From the NCBI GenBank assembly GCA_902494535.1, contig CABUTO010000005.1, positions 10,710 to 74,709 of the forward strand: a stretch of 64,000 nt of DNA, read 5' to 3'. A program made the position numbers and the translations under genes. The stretch is from an uncultured Collinsella sp. (lineage in GTDB: Bacteria > Actinomycetota > Coriobacteriia > Coriobacteriales > Coriobacteriaceae). Shown piece after piece: positions 46,325 to 55,659 of the stretch. Within the stretch, counting starts at the first letter, position 1; every line of letters begins with the position of its first letter. A model generated the notes under the pieces. The model was not told the origin of the DNA, ran no database searches, and saw only the letters and a program-made list of their open reading frames with translations.

Positions 46325-46380
46325 CTAAAAGAGCGTAAATGATGGCCGGTGGGACAGGTGCTGCCCCGCCGGCCAAAAAA

Positions 46381-46445
46381 GTTGCGGTGGAATAGTTCCT
46401 GTTTTGCCCTTAAGCTGGCCATTCTAGGAACTACTCCACCGCAAC
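46381..46445. repeat. 20-bp inverted repeat between convergent genes
   Basis: GTTGCGGTGGAATAGTTCCT (46381-46400) and its complement (46426-46445) match at 19 of 20. Just before it lies a second hairpin (GGCCGG...CCGGCC, 46344-46373). It lies 10 bp beyond the end of the gntR gene and may end one or both transcripts. Confidence 0.7.
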
Positions 46446-46455
46446 TAATAAATGG

Positions 46456-47211
46456 TTAGTTCATGCTGCTTTGGTGGCCGGTTCGACCGGTACCGTTGCG
46501 CGTCACGGTTTCATGGAGCAAAAAGAACCCGGGGACCTGTTTGGTCTCGGTGTATTCCATAAGGATGCCGTCGGCGTTGTAGGTCTGCCCGCGTATAACG
46601 GCGAGTGCGTTAAAGTCGTCGAGATCGAGCACGCGCGTATCCTCGGGCGTGGGGTGCTCAATCGTTACATCGCGTTTGCCCGTGGCAATCTTAATGCCAA
46701 GATCTTCTTCGAGGTAACGATAGATCGAGTCGTTGACAATCTCGGGTGTCAGCCCCGGTACTTGTGAGCTTAGGTAATAGGAGTCGTCGGAGCACACGGC
46801 ATGTCCGTCTGCATAACGGATGCGTTTGGCGCGCGTAAGCTCGCAGCCTTCGGGAAACCCGGTAATCCTGGAGAGTGCCTTGCTACAGACGAGGAGCTCA
46901 AAGACGGTGGTGACAGTCTTGAGCTCAAAGCCTCGGCTGGTCGCGATTTCCTTAAAGGTCTCGAGTCCGCCGCCGCCACGACTCTTCTCGTCACTGATGT
47001 TGCGAATGACGCGCATGCCTTTGCCTTGCTGGGGGAGCACGTAACCATCTGCCGCAAGCATCGAGATGGCGCGACGGACCGTCATGCGCGAACAGTCAAA
47101 CAGCTGCGTGAGCTCAGTCTCCGAAGGCAGATAACTCTGATAGGCGTATGTGCCGTCGTCAATCGACTGCTTCACGTTGTCATAAATAGTTTGGAAGATG
47201 GCTCGCGCCAT
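46456..47211 (-). CDS. GntR/HutC-family regulator with UTRA domain
   Basis: A 251-aa repressor. The N-terminal winged helix (~1-70) has YLPSETELTQLFDCSRMTVRRAISML; residues ~95-240 form the UTRA ligand domain (TRAKRIRYADGHAVCSDDSYY, later DFNALAVIRGQTYNADG). Such regulators sense phosphorylated sugars. It lies downstream of a zinc alcohol dehydrogenase gene in the same direction and divergent from a PTS permease/6-phospho-glucosidase operon. TNTCTAGA-type palindromes in the shared promoter region are its probable operators. The ligand is probably an alpha-glucoside 6-phosphate. Confidence 0.9.
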   Translation of the reverse strand: MARAIFQTIYDNVKQSIDDGTYAYQSYLPSETELTQLFDCSRMTVRRAISMLAADGYVLPQQGKGMRVIRNISDEKSRGGGGLETFKEIATSRGFELKTVTTVFELLVCSKALSRITGFPEGCELTRAKRIRYADGHAVCSDDSYYLSSQVPGLTPEIVNDSIYRYLEEDLGIKIATGKRDVTIEHPTPEDTRVLDLDDFNALAVIRGQTYNADGILMEYTETKQVPGFFLLHETVTRNGTGRTGHQSSMN

Positions 47212-47276
47212 GACGGTCTCCTAGAGCTGGGCGCGTGAACGACGGATGAGGGCCGCCCGCGCAGGTGTCAATCGAT

Positions 47277-48302
47277 TTACTTGCTGGGGTCGATTATATA
47301 TTTGCCCATGGCACGCAGGGCCGGGTCTGACAGGATAGCGCCGAGTTCGTCGAGGGAGGCTACCTTTGCGACCATCGAGGATACGTCGATCCTGCCGGAG
47401 TCGATGAGCTCGAGTGCGCGACGCTGCGTATAAGGGTTGATGTAGGACGAGGTAAGCACAAGCTCCTTCTGGAAGACCTCGAAGGGCTTGACGGTGATTG
47501 TCTCATCGGGCTTGGTGAGGCCGAACATCATGACCGTAGCCTTGTGGCCGGCAATCTGGATGGCCTGCTCGATGGTGACGGGTTTGCCAACACACTCGAT
47601 AACGACATCGACGTTGCCGACGCCCTCCTGCTTCAGGCGGGCCGGGACATCCTCGTGGATGGAATCAATTGCCAGGTCGGCGCCGAGTTTGAGCGCAACC
47701 TCGCGCTTGCCTTCGACAGGCTCGAGCAAGACGACCTTGGTGGCGCCGGCGTTTTTGGCGAGCTGCATCATGAGCAGACCGATCATGCCACCGCCGATAA
47801 CGACAACTGTGCTGCCGGGCTTGATGTTGCACATATCGATGCCGTGCAGGCAGCAGGCGACGGGCTCGGTCATGGCGCCCTGCTCAAAGCTGGTGTGATC
47901 GCCCAACTTGTAGACTTGCTGCATATCGACGGAGCAGTACTCGGCAAAGCCGCCGTTAACGGTGGTGCCGTAACCGGTCATATGCTCGCAGTAGTGGTTG
48001 ATTCCGTCGCGGCAGGGTTCGCAGCAGCCGCAGGGATGGTTTGGGTCGATGCACACGCGATCGCCCGGTTTAAAGCCGGTGACATCGCTGCCCACGGCCT
48101 CGACAACGCCCGCAAACTCATGACCAAGGATCGTGGGCGGGGTAACGTCGGCTGCACCCTTGTCGCCTTCATAGATATGCACGTCGGTGCCGCAGACGCC
48201 GCAAGCTTTGACGTTGATCAGAACGTCACGCTTGCCCACGGTCGGTTTTGTCGAATCCTCGACCCTGAGATCGTGCTTTCCATAGAAGACCGCGCTTTTC
48301 AT
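47277..48302 (-). CDS. Zinc-dependent medium-chain alcohol/polyol dehydrogenase
   Basis: A 341-aa enzyme of the sorbitol/threonine dehydrogenase type. The catalytic zinc Cys lies in ACGVCGTDVHIYEG near residue 35; GHEFAGVVEAVG is near residue 62; the structural zinc cysteines are in CGCCEPCRDGINHYC near residue 92; and the NAD fold motif VVVIGGGMIGLLMMQ is near residue 167. Its place in the alpha-glucoside locus suggests it acts on a sugar alcohol or sugar-derived alcohol. It probably heads an operon with the gntR gene (65-bp gap). Confidence 0.92.
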   Translation of the reverse strand: MKSAVFYGKHDLRVEDSTKPTVGKRDVLINVKACGVCGTDVHIYEGDKGAADVTPPTILGHEFAGVVEAVGSDVTGFKPGDRVCIDPNHPCGCCEPCRDGINHYCEHMTGYGTTVNGGFAEYCSVDMQQVYKLGDHTSFEQGAMTEPVACCLHGIDMCNIKPGSTVVVIGGGMIGLLMMQLAKNAGATKVVLLEPVEGKREVALKLGADLAIDSIHEDVPARLKQEGVGNVDVVIECVGKPVTIEQAIQIAGHKATVMMFGLTKPDETITVKPFEVFQKELVLTSSYINPYTQRRALELIDSGRIDVSSMVAKVASLDELGAILSDPALRAMGKYIIDPSK

Positions 48303-48348
48303 GGTGACTCCTTAACGTAGCGGTGAATGTTGTAATGAAGTATAGGTA

Positions 48349-48514
48349 TGTCTATAGATATAGACAAGCACATCTAGACAAGTAGAAAAGAAATTTATAA
48401 TGCAGCCATCAGCTATGTCAGATTTAACAGGCGAAATACTGGACATATACCGTTTACGGCCAATAATCAACCGTTTACCGACCGTAGTATTTATGCTAAC
48501 TTGTCTAGATAAGT
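48349..48514. promoter_or_regulatory. Three candidate GntR operators in the divergent promoter region
   Basis: Site 1, TGTCTATAGATATAGACA (48349-48366), is a near-perfect palindrome. Site 2 (48371-48384) reads TACTTGTCTAGATG on the minus strand. Site 3, ACTTGTCTAGATAAGT (48499-48514), lies upstream of the PTS gene. Sites 2 and 3 share ACTTGTCTAGAT. This resembles the TNGTCTAGACNA-type operators of sugar-responsive GntR/UTRA regulators. Confidence 0.65.
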
Positions 48515-48657
48515 GATGTGATAAAACGTAAGTGCAAGAAGTCAGGGAAGCGGGCCCACCCGTCCTATTGCACGAGGTACACGCAAACGGCGCGTCTGCG
48601 GTCTCGAGTGAAGCCAAAACCGCAGCGCTCCGAATGAAGAGAGGGGGATTCCCCGTC

Positions 48658-50268
48658 ATGATGCAAAAGATACAACGTTTCGGCGGTGCAATGTACACGC
48701 CTGCAATTCTTTTCGCATTTTCCGGAATCGTCGTCGGCCTGGGTACGTTGTTTACCACCGAGGCGATCTTTGGCGAGATGGCCACTGCGGGCCATCTTTG
48801 GTTTGATTGCTGGAATGTACTGCTCCAGGGTGGTTGGACGCTCTTTAACCAGATGCCGTTGCTGTTTTGCGTAGCGTTGCCAATCTCGCTCGCGAACAAG
48901 CAGAACGCTCGCTGCTGCATGGAGGCTTTGGCCATCTACCTTACCTTCAACTACTTTGTAAGCACAATCTTGGGGCAGTGGGGCCCTGTCTTTGGGGTCG
49001 ACTACTCTGTCGAGGCGGGCAGCGGTACTGGTCTTGCCACTATCGCAAGCATCAAAACGCTTGATATGGGCATCATGGGCGCGCTCATTATCTCTGGTAT
49101 CGCCACGATGCTGCATAACAAGTTCTTCGACACCGAACTTCCTGAGTGGCTGGGCGTGTTCTCGGGCTCTGTGTTCATCTATATGATCGGTTTCTTCGTT
49201 ATGGTTCCGGTCGCTCTTATCGCCTGCCTGGTGTGGCCGCATGTTCAGGCTGCTATCTCCGCCTTCCAGGGATTCATCCTTTCCGCCGGTACGTTTGGCG
49301 TGGGTGTCTTTGCTTTCTTCGAGCGCGTGCTGATCCCTACAGGCCTGCACCACTTTATCTATATGCCGTTCTATTACGACAACGCGGCGGTCAACGGCGG
49401 CATCTTTGCTGCTTGGGCCAACATCCTGCCCCAACTGGCTGCCGATCCGAGCATTGCTCTTAAGGATGCCGCACCCTGGGCTGCCTATACCTGCCCTGGT
49501 TGGACTAAGGTCTTCGGCTCGCTTGGCGTCGCCATTGCGTTTTATATGACCGCCAAACCCGAGCGCAAGCAGCGCGTCAAGGCTCTGCTCATTCCCGTCA
49601 CCCTTACCGCTATGCTTTGCGGTATCACCGAGCCGCTTGACTTCACCTTCCTGTTCATCGCGCCCGGCCTGTTCGTCGTCCACTGCGTGCTCGGAGCGCT
49701 TGGCTGCATGGCTCAAAACCTCCTTGGCGTCGTGGGCATCTTCGACGGCGGCATCATCTCGATGCTCTCGTGGGACTGGCTGCCCCTTTGGGCCGCACAC
49801 GGTCTGCAGTACGCCATCTCCATCCTTGTCGGTCTGTGCTTTACCGCCCTTTGGGTCGTGGTCTTCCGTTTCCTGATCGTCAAGTTCGACTTTAAGACCC
49901 CCGGTCGCGAGGATGACGATGTTGAGGTCGAGCTCAAGTCCAAGGCCGACTACAAGCAAAAGCAGGGCGGTGCTGCTGCTGGCAAATCGGTCGCCCAGAG
50001 TAAAGATGATGAGCGCTTGGTGCTTGCCGAGAAGATCCTCGATCTGCTCGGTGGCACGGATAACATCATCGATGTAACTAACTGCGCTACCCGTCTGCGC
50101 GTTAACGTCAAGGACAAGAGCGTCGTTGCGCCCGAGGCTTCCTTCAAGGCGATCGGTACGCATGGCTTGGTGGTCCAAGGTCAGTCAATCCAGGTCATCA
50201 TCGGCCTTACCGTCCCGCAGGTTCGCGAGAAGTTCGAGAGTCTTCTGAAGTTCGAGAGTCTTCTGTAA
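48658..50268 (+). CDS. Alpha-glucoside PTS permease, EIICB
   Basis: A 536-aa permease of the glucose/maltose PTS class. The EIIC membrane domain (~1-420) opens with MMQKIQRFGGAMYTP and has GITEPLDFTFLFIAPGLF near residue 320. A charged linker follows, then EIIB (~455-536) with phosphorylated Cys in VTNCATRLRVNV near residue 481. There is no EIIA domain, so the separate EIIA-Glc at 20.9 kb is a plausible donor. The start at 48658 is chosen for AGAGGGGGA upstream and family fit; in-frame starts as early as 48532 are possible. The last codons carry an 18-bp tandem duplication (AAGTTCGAGAGTCTTCTG twice). Confidence 0.92.
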   Translation: MMQKIQRFGGAMYTPAILFAFSGIVVGLGTLFTTEAIFGEMATAGHLWFDCWNVLLQGGWTLFNQMPLLFCVALPISLANKQNARCCMEALAIYLTFNYFVSTILGQWGPVFGVDYSVEAGSGTGLATIASIKTLDMGIMGALIISGIATMLHNKFFDTELPEWLGVFSGSVFIYMIGFFVMVPVALIACLVWPHVQAAISAFQGFILSAGTFGVGVFAFFERVLIPTGLHHFIYMPFYYDNAAVNGGIFAAWANILPQLAADPSIALKDAAPWAAYTCPGWTKVFGSLGVAIAFYMTAKPERKQRVKALLIPVTLTAMLCGITEPLDFTFLFIAPGLFVVHCVLGALGCMAQNLLGVVGIFDGGIISMLSWDWLPLWAAHGLQYAISILVGLCFTALWVVVFRFLIVKFDFKTPGREDDDVEVELKSKADYKQKQGGAAAGKSVAQSKDDERLVLAEKILDLLGGTDNIIDVTNCATRLRVNVKDKSVVAPEASFKAIGTHGLVVQGQSIQVIIGLTVPQVREKFESLLKFESLL

Positions 50269-50288
50269 ACCATCGTCCATCGAAACAA

Positions 50289-50326
50289 TCGGCCTTGCAG
50301 AGCCGGTATGCACCGCAAGGCCGATT
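50289..50326 (+). other. Hairpin between the PTS and glucosidase genes
   Basis: ATCGGCCTTGC (50289-50299) pairs perfectly with GCAAGGCCGAT (50316-50326). Without a T-run it may be an mRNA processing or stability element rather than a terminator. Confidence 0.5.
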
Positions 50327-50423
50327 CTAGAGATAAAAAACTCCACTTCTAGGTAACAATTCCAAACCGTACAGGCCGCGTGCGGGGATGGATTGAGCAA
50401 GCGGCCAGAATGAGGAGGACATC

Positions 50424-51767
50424 ATGTCCAAGAAAAACTATGCCGTGACCATTGCCGGCGGTGGCTCTACCTTCACTCCGGGCATTGCCCTGATGCTGCT
50501 TGAGGAGCGCGACCGCTTCCCGGTCAACAAGGTGACCTTCTACGACAACAACGCCGAGCGCCAGGAGACCGTGGCCAAGGCCTGCGAGATCTACTTCCAC
50601 GAGAACGCTCCCGAGGTTGAGTTCAACTACACCACCGACCCCGAAACCGCTTTTACCGGTACTGACTTCGTACTTGCTCACATCCGCGTGGGTCTGTACG
50701 CCATGCGTGAGCTCGACGAGAAGATTCCTCTCAAGTACGGCTGCGTTGGCCAAGAGACCTGCGGCGCCGGCGGTATCGCCTACGGCATGCGCTCCATTGG
50801 TGGCGTCATCGAGATCCTCGACTACATGGAGAAGTACAGCCCCAACGCCTGGATGCTCAACTACTCCAACCCCGCGGCTATCGTCGCAGAGGCTTGCCGC
50901 GTGCTGCGTCCCAACAGCCGCATCATCAACATCTGTGACATGCCGATCGACCTCATGGATAAGATGAGCCGTATGTGCGGCATCAAGGATCGTCGCGAGC
51001 TGCAGTACAGCTACTACGGCCTCAACCACTTTGGTTGGTGGAGCAAGATCTACGACAAGGAGGGTAACGACCTCATGCCGCAGATCAAGGAGCACATGGC
51101 AAAGAACGGCTACTTGGACGGCATTGAGCACGAGGCCGGTAAGGAGCAGCACGTCGAGGAGAGCTGGATTCACACCTTCGGCAAGGCCAAGGATGTCTAT
51201 GCTGTCGATCCCGAGACGATTCCCAATACCTACCTCAAGTATTACCTGTACCCGGACTATGTCGTCGAGACGTCTGACCCCAACTACACTCGCGCCAATG
51301 AGGTTATGGACGGCCGCGAGAAGAAGGTCTTTGGCGCTTGCCGCGACATCATCGCCAAGGGTACTGCCAAGGACGGCGGCTTTGAGCCGGATGTACATGC
51401 CAACTACATCGTCGACCTTGCCTGCGCACTGGCCGAGAATACGCTCGAGCGCTTCCTGCTGATCGTCCCCAACGATGGCGCTGTGCCCAACTTCGACCCG
51501 ACGGCCATGGTCGAGGTGCCTTGCATCGTCGGTTCCAACGGCTTTGAGAAGATCTGCCAGGGCCCGATTCCGCAGTTCCAGAAGGGCCTGATGGAGCAGC
51601 AGGTTTCCGTCGAGAAGCTCGTTGTCCAGGCTTGGGTCGAGGGCAGCTACCAGAAGCTCTGGCAGGCACTCACGCTCTCCAAGACCATTCCTTCGGCAAG
51701 CGTTGCTAAGCAGATCCTGGACGAGCTCATCGAGGCCAACAAGGATTTCTGGCCCGAGCTTAAGTAA
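50424..51767 (+). CDS. 6-phospho-alpha-glucosidase, glycoside hydrolase family 4
   Basis: A 447-aa NAD- and Mn-dependent hydrolase. The NAD fold lies at the N-terminus (VTIAGGGSTFTPGIALMLL). The metal and active-site region is ETCGAGGIAYGMRSI near residue 110 and NICDMPIDLMDK near residue 172; the CDMP signature is typical for alpha-glucoside-specific members, and the HFGWW segment follows near residue 200. It cleaves the 6-phospho sugar delivered by the upstream PTS, giving glucose-6-phosphate and glucose. It starts after GAGGAGGACATC and is very likely co-transcribed with the PTS gene. Confidence 0.94.
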   Translation: MSKKNYAVTIAGGGSTFTPGIALMLLEERDRFPVNKVTFYDNNAERQETVAKACEIYFHENAPEVEFNYTTDPETAFTGTDFVLAHIRVGLYAMRELDEKIPLKYGCVGQETCGAGGIAYGMRSIGGVIEILDYMEKYSPNAWMLNYSNPAAIVAEACRVLRPNSRIINICDMPIDLMDKMSRMCGIKDRRELQYSYYGLNHFGWWSKIYDKEGNDLMPQIKEHMAKNGYLDGIEHEAGKEQHVEESWIHTFGKAKDVYAVDPETIPNTYLKYYLYPDYVVETSDPNYTRANEVMDGREKKVFGACRDIIAKGTAKDGGFEPDVHANYIVDLACALAENTLERFLLIVPNDGAVPNFDPTAMVEVPCIVGSNGFEKICQGPIPQFQKGLMEQQVSVEKLVVQAWVEGSYQKLWQALTLSKTIPSASVAKQILDELIEANKDFWPELK

Positions 51768-51894
51768 GGACTACTGTCTAGAACTCTCACGCATCTCTGC
51801 TTCATTTGCGCCGCCGCGGTGTCCGGATTCGCCCGGATGCTGCGGCGGCGCTATACTTATACGGTTTGAAGTACCTGTACCAAAAGGAGCTGTC

Positions 51895-52971
<1,077 letters not shown>

Positions 52972-52982
52972 GGACGACGCAT

Positions 52983-53366
52983 ATGTTTAAATATGGCAAA
53001 AAAGCTGGCTACATGGGTATTGCGCTGCTCGTACTTGCGGTGATTCCGCTGGTGGTTGCAGCGTGTGTTATCCCCAACATTGGCCCCGAGGTGGCAACGA
53101 AGTTTAACGCCGCCGGTGAGGTGACGCGCTGGGGCAAGAGCTACGAGTTGCTGGCACTGCCGGTGCTCAACCTGCTGCTGAGCGTGGCGACGTACTTTAC
53201 GGCGGGACGCCAGGCAAAGAACAACGAGGACTCCGCTGTGATGGCACGTCTTGCGTGCGAGCGCTACCTGCGCAACGGCTGCATCACGGGCGTGTTCCTC
53301 AACGTAATCAACGTCTACTTTATGTATTCGGCGATTACTGGAACGGGCTTTGGCTTTGGTTTCTAG
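52983..53366 (+). CDS. Small membrane protein with a DUF1648-like N-terminus
   Basis: A 127-aa protein with three probable membrane segments (~11-32, ~53-70, ~97-118). The segment between the first two (IPNIGPEVATKFNAAGEVTRWGKS) resembles the DUF1648 motif seen in SdpI-like immunity or permease proteins, where a V-P-x-H-(F/W)-(N/D)-x-x-G-x-x pattern is usual. It begins 11 bp after ychF and is likely co-transcribed. Function unknown. Confidence 0.75.
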   Translation: MFKYGKKAGYMGIALLVLAVIPLVVAACVIPNIGPEVATKFNAAGEVTRWGKSYELLALPVLNLLLSVATYFTAGRQAKNNEDSAVMARLACERYLRNGCITGVFLNVINVYFMYSAITGTGFGFGF

Positions 53367-53375
53367 CTTGTCCTT

Positions 53376-53765
53376 TTAGGCAACGAGCCTGCACGCATAT
53401 TCAATGGCTGCTGCGAGGCCGCCGCTCGATCGTGGTTTAAAGACCATGTCGGCGGCGGCCTCGTTTTCGTATCCGGCGCCGCGAAGGGCAAGTGCGATAC
53501 CGGCTTCCAGGAGAAGGGGCAGACCTCGTTGGCTGGTTGCGATTACGGCAGCCTGCTTGAGCGGGCAGCTGTGCGCTTGGCATTGGATGGCAAGTTCACC
53601 TTGCGCCGGGCAAGGGACCAGAACGGCGGCGACGCGACTTGATAGCAATGCAAATGCTGTGCGCTCATCGGGCGAAAGGCATTCTGCTTCAACGACGACG
53701 AGCTTGGGCGGTGCGCTGTTTGTGCGAAGCGTGGCTCGGTACATTCGGACCGAAGAACCCGACAT
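53376..53765 (-). CDS. Hypothetical protein, 129 aa
   Basis: I do not recognise it. The sequence alternates strands and helices in the manner of a small alpha/beta domain (PKLVVVEAECL, AVLVPCPAQGELAIQC, QAAVIATSQRGLP), with four cysteines. There is no membrane segment. The start at 53765 follows AGGAG; a start eight codons earlier would lie closer to the operator. It is divergent from an XRE regulator gene, with a perfect 24-bp palindrome between, so it is likely that regulator's target. Confidence 0.65.
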   Translation of the reverse strand: MSGSSVRMYRATLRTNSAPPKLVVVEAECLSPDERTAFALLSSRVAAVLVPCPAQGELAIQCQAHSCPLKQAAVIATSQRGLPLLLEAGIALALRGAGYENEAAADMVFKPRSSGGLAAAIEYACRLVA

Positions 53766-53788
53766 AGAAAACTCCTGTGTATTCGGCA

Positions 53789-53812
53789 AAACGTAAACTA
53801 TAGTTTACGTTT
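53789..53812. promoter_or_regulatory. Perfect 24-bp palindrome, probable XRE operator
   Basis: Half-site AAACGTAAACTA and its exact complement meet at 53800/53801. It lies between the starts of two divergent genes (53765 and 53842), 30 bp before the XRE start. Confidence 0.75.
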
Positions 53813-53841
53813 ATGTTCGGCTCCATTTCAAACTCGGCTGC

Positions 53842-54060
53842 ATGGACGAACGTGCGAAACAGATTCTTGGCAGGCGGGTCGAAGAGACACGCAGGGACCT
53901 TGGTATCTCCAAGGTTGATTTTTGTGTGGCGACAGGAATCAGCCGACCCTACCTCGACCGAATCGAAGATGGAACGGCAAATTTCACGCTCAAGGTTCTA
54001 TTTAAGATCGCGCCCGCACTCGGCATGACGGTGTCAGAACTTCTCGAGGGTATCGAGTAG
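53842..54060 (+). CDS. Small XRE-family DNA-binding regulator
   Basis: A 72-aa protein that is a single helix-turn-helix domain: GRRVEETRRDLGISKVDFCVATGISRPYLDRIEDGTANFTLKVLFKIAPALGMTVSELL, the standard Cro/C1 layout. One Cys lies in the domain. It is likely to bind the perfect palindrome 30 bp before its start and so control itself and the divergent small gene. The ATG start has only a weak ribosome site, in keeping with low expression. Confidence 0.88.
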   Translation: MDERAKQILGRRVEETRRDLGISKVDFCVATGISRPYLDRIEDGTANFTLKVLFKIAPALGMTVSELLEGIE

Positions 54061-54377
54061 CCTTTTTTGCTAGATTTGCCGCTTGATGAACGGGTCCCCC
54101 CGACGGCGGCGTGCAAAAACGCGAGTATTCAGCATCCCTCAATAATTTGACGGCAGCCGGGGCCACAAATACGACGCGTAATGTTTTGGATTATCCACAA
54201 AATTCAATAATATGAGGAATAACAAGCGCGCGGAACGAGCCTTTCGAGTCGAAAGGCAATTTACAGCCAGCGGTTTTAACGTTCCCGGAAGGGGCGGATG
54301 CTGAAAACTCCGCTTTTTGCACGTTCCGAGGGGTACCACGTGCCCTACAAGGCCCAAAGAGGCGGATTTTGTTTTAG
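54061..54377. other. 317-bp gap without a recognised gene
   Basis: An AT-richer stretch between the XRE gene and the convergent asparaginase gene. Several short palindromic bits are seen (for example CCTTTCGAGTCGAAAGG, about 54239-54255), but no gene or clear RNA. Confidence 0.45.
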
Positions 54378-55391
54378 CTACGCCATCGGGATGCGGTCGT
54401 GGTTGACTTGGCTGTAAAACAGGCGCTGAATCTCTGCCGCATCACGTGACTGGCCGAGCGCCCACATGGTTTTGGCCACGAGCGTCTCGGTGGTCATGTC
54501 GTCGCCGCGCAGAATGCCCGGATGATCGGCGTAAGCACGGCCGACCTCATAAACGCCCAGATCGAGGCCCTCTTCGGGAACCTGCGTGGTCATAACAACG
54601 GTGCGACCCGAATCGACCCAGCGGAAAATCGCCTCCTGGAATGACTCGCCCGACTCACCAAACTCGGGGATACCGCCAATGCCAAAGGTCTCCAGAATCA
54701 CGGCGTCGTAGCTATCGGCCAGGGCGTCCAGGATACCCGGGTTTACGCCGGGCGTAAGCTTGAGTACAAATACGCGCGGATCGATGCTGTCGTAGAAACG
54801 TACCGGGTTTTCGCCCTGACGAGTGCCGTGGAGCCCGTTGCGCACGATGCGGTCGTTGCGGATGTAGGCAATGGGCGGATAGTTGACGCTAATGAACGCA
54901 TTAAAGCTCATGGTGCGCTGCTTGCGGGCGCGCGTGCCGGCAATGACCACGCCGCCAAACACGATCGACACATCGTGCGAGTGCTCGTCGAGCGCATAGA
55001 GCAGGCTCTGGTACAGATTGAGCTTGGCATCGGTAAAGGGATTGCCCATGGGCTTTTGAGAGCCGGTGAGCACGATGGGCTTGGGGCTGTCCTGGATCAG
55101 ATACGAAAGCGCCGCCGCAGTGTAGCTCATGGTGTCCGTGCCATGCAGAACCACGAAGCCGTCGTGGTCGGCATAGCCTTCGACGATGACGTCGCGGATG
55201 CGCATCCAGTCGCTGGGTCGCATGTTGGTGCTGTCGATGTTCATGGGCTGCACGACGTCGAGCTCGCAGAGGCCTGAGATTTCGGGGACGCTCTGGGCGA
55301 GCTCCTCACCGGTCAGGGCGGGGGAGAGGCCGTTGCCGTCCTCGGTCGATGCGATGGTGCCGCCCGTGGCGATGAGAAGGATGCGCTTCAT
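54378..55391 (-). CDS. ansA: Type I L-asparaginase
   Basis: A 337-aa asparaginase. The first catalytic Thr lies in ATGGTIAS (~8-15), the second in VVLHGTDTMSYTAAAL near residue 83, and KPIVLTGSQKPM near residue 105 follows. No signal peptide is present, so this is the cytoplasmic type I form. It hydrolyses asparagine to aspartate and ammonia. It is divergent from guaA. Confidence 0.94.
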   Translation of the reverse strand: MKRILLIATGGTIASTEDGNGLSPALTGEELAQSVPEISGLCELDVVQPMNIDSTNMRPSDWMRIRDVIVEGYADHDGFVVLHGTDTMSYTAAALSYLIQDSPKPIVLTGSQKPMGNPFTDAKLNLYQSLLYALDEHSHDVSIVFGGVVIAGTRARKQRTMSFNAFISVNYPPIAYIRNDRIVRNGLHGTRQGENPVRFYDSIDPRVFVLKLTPGVNPGILDALADSYDAVILETFGIGGIPEFGESGESFQEAIFRWVDSGRTVVMTTQVPEEGLDLGVYEVGRAYADHPGILRGDDMTTETLVAKTMWALGQSRDAAEIQRLFYSQVNHDRIPMA

Positions 55392-55659
55392 GCTGGTATT
55401 CCTATCGTATTTGCCGCCGCAGAGGCGGAGTCGTTCGGCAGTATTGTGGCACAGGGCGGTGAATGTTCAAACGTATTACATCATCTGTAACGTTTGGTAA
55501 TACTTCAATTGCCGTCAAATAGGGGCCCAGGTCGTGCGTTTGCCGTGCGCTGATGGCTGCGAGGGACGAGAAACCCCATATAACGTGTACACTATGAAGG
55601 CTATTTTCGTTTATTCGCGCGGGCGGGCACCGGCTCCCCGCCAACAAGAGGGGGATACC

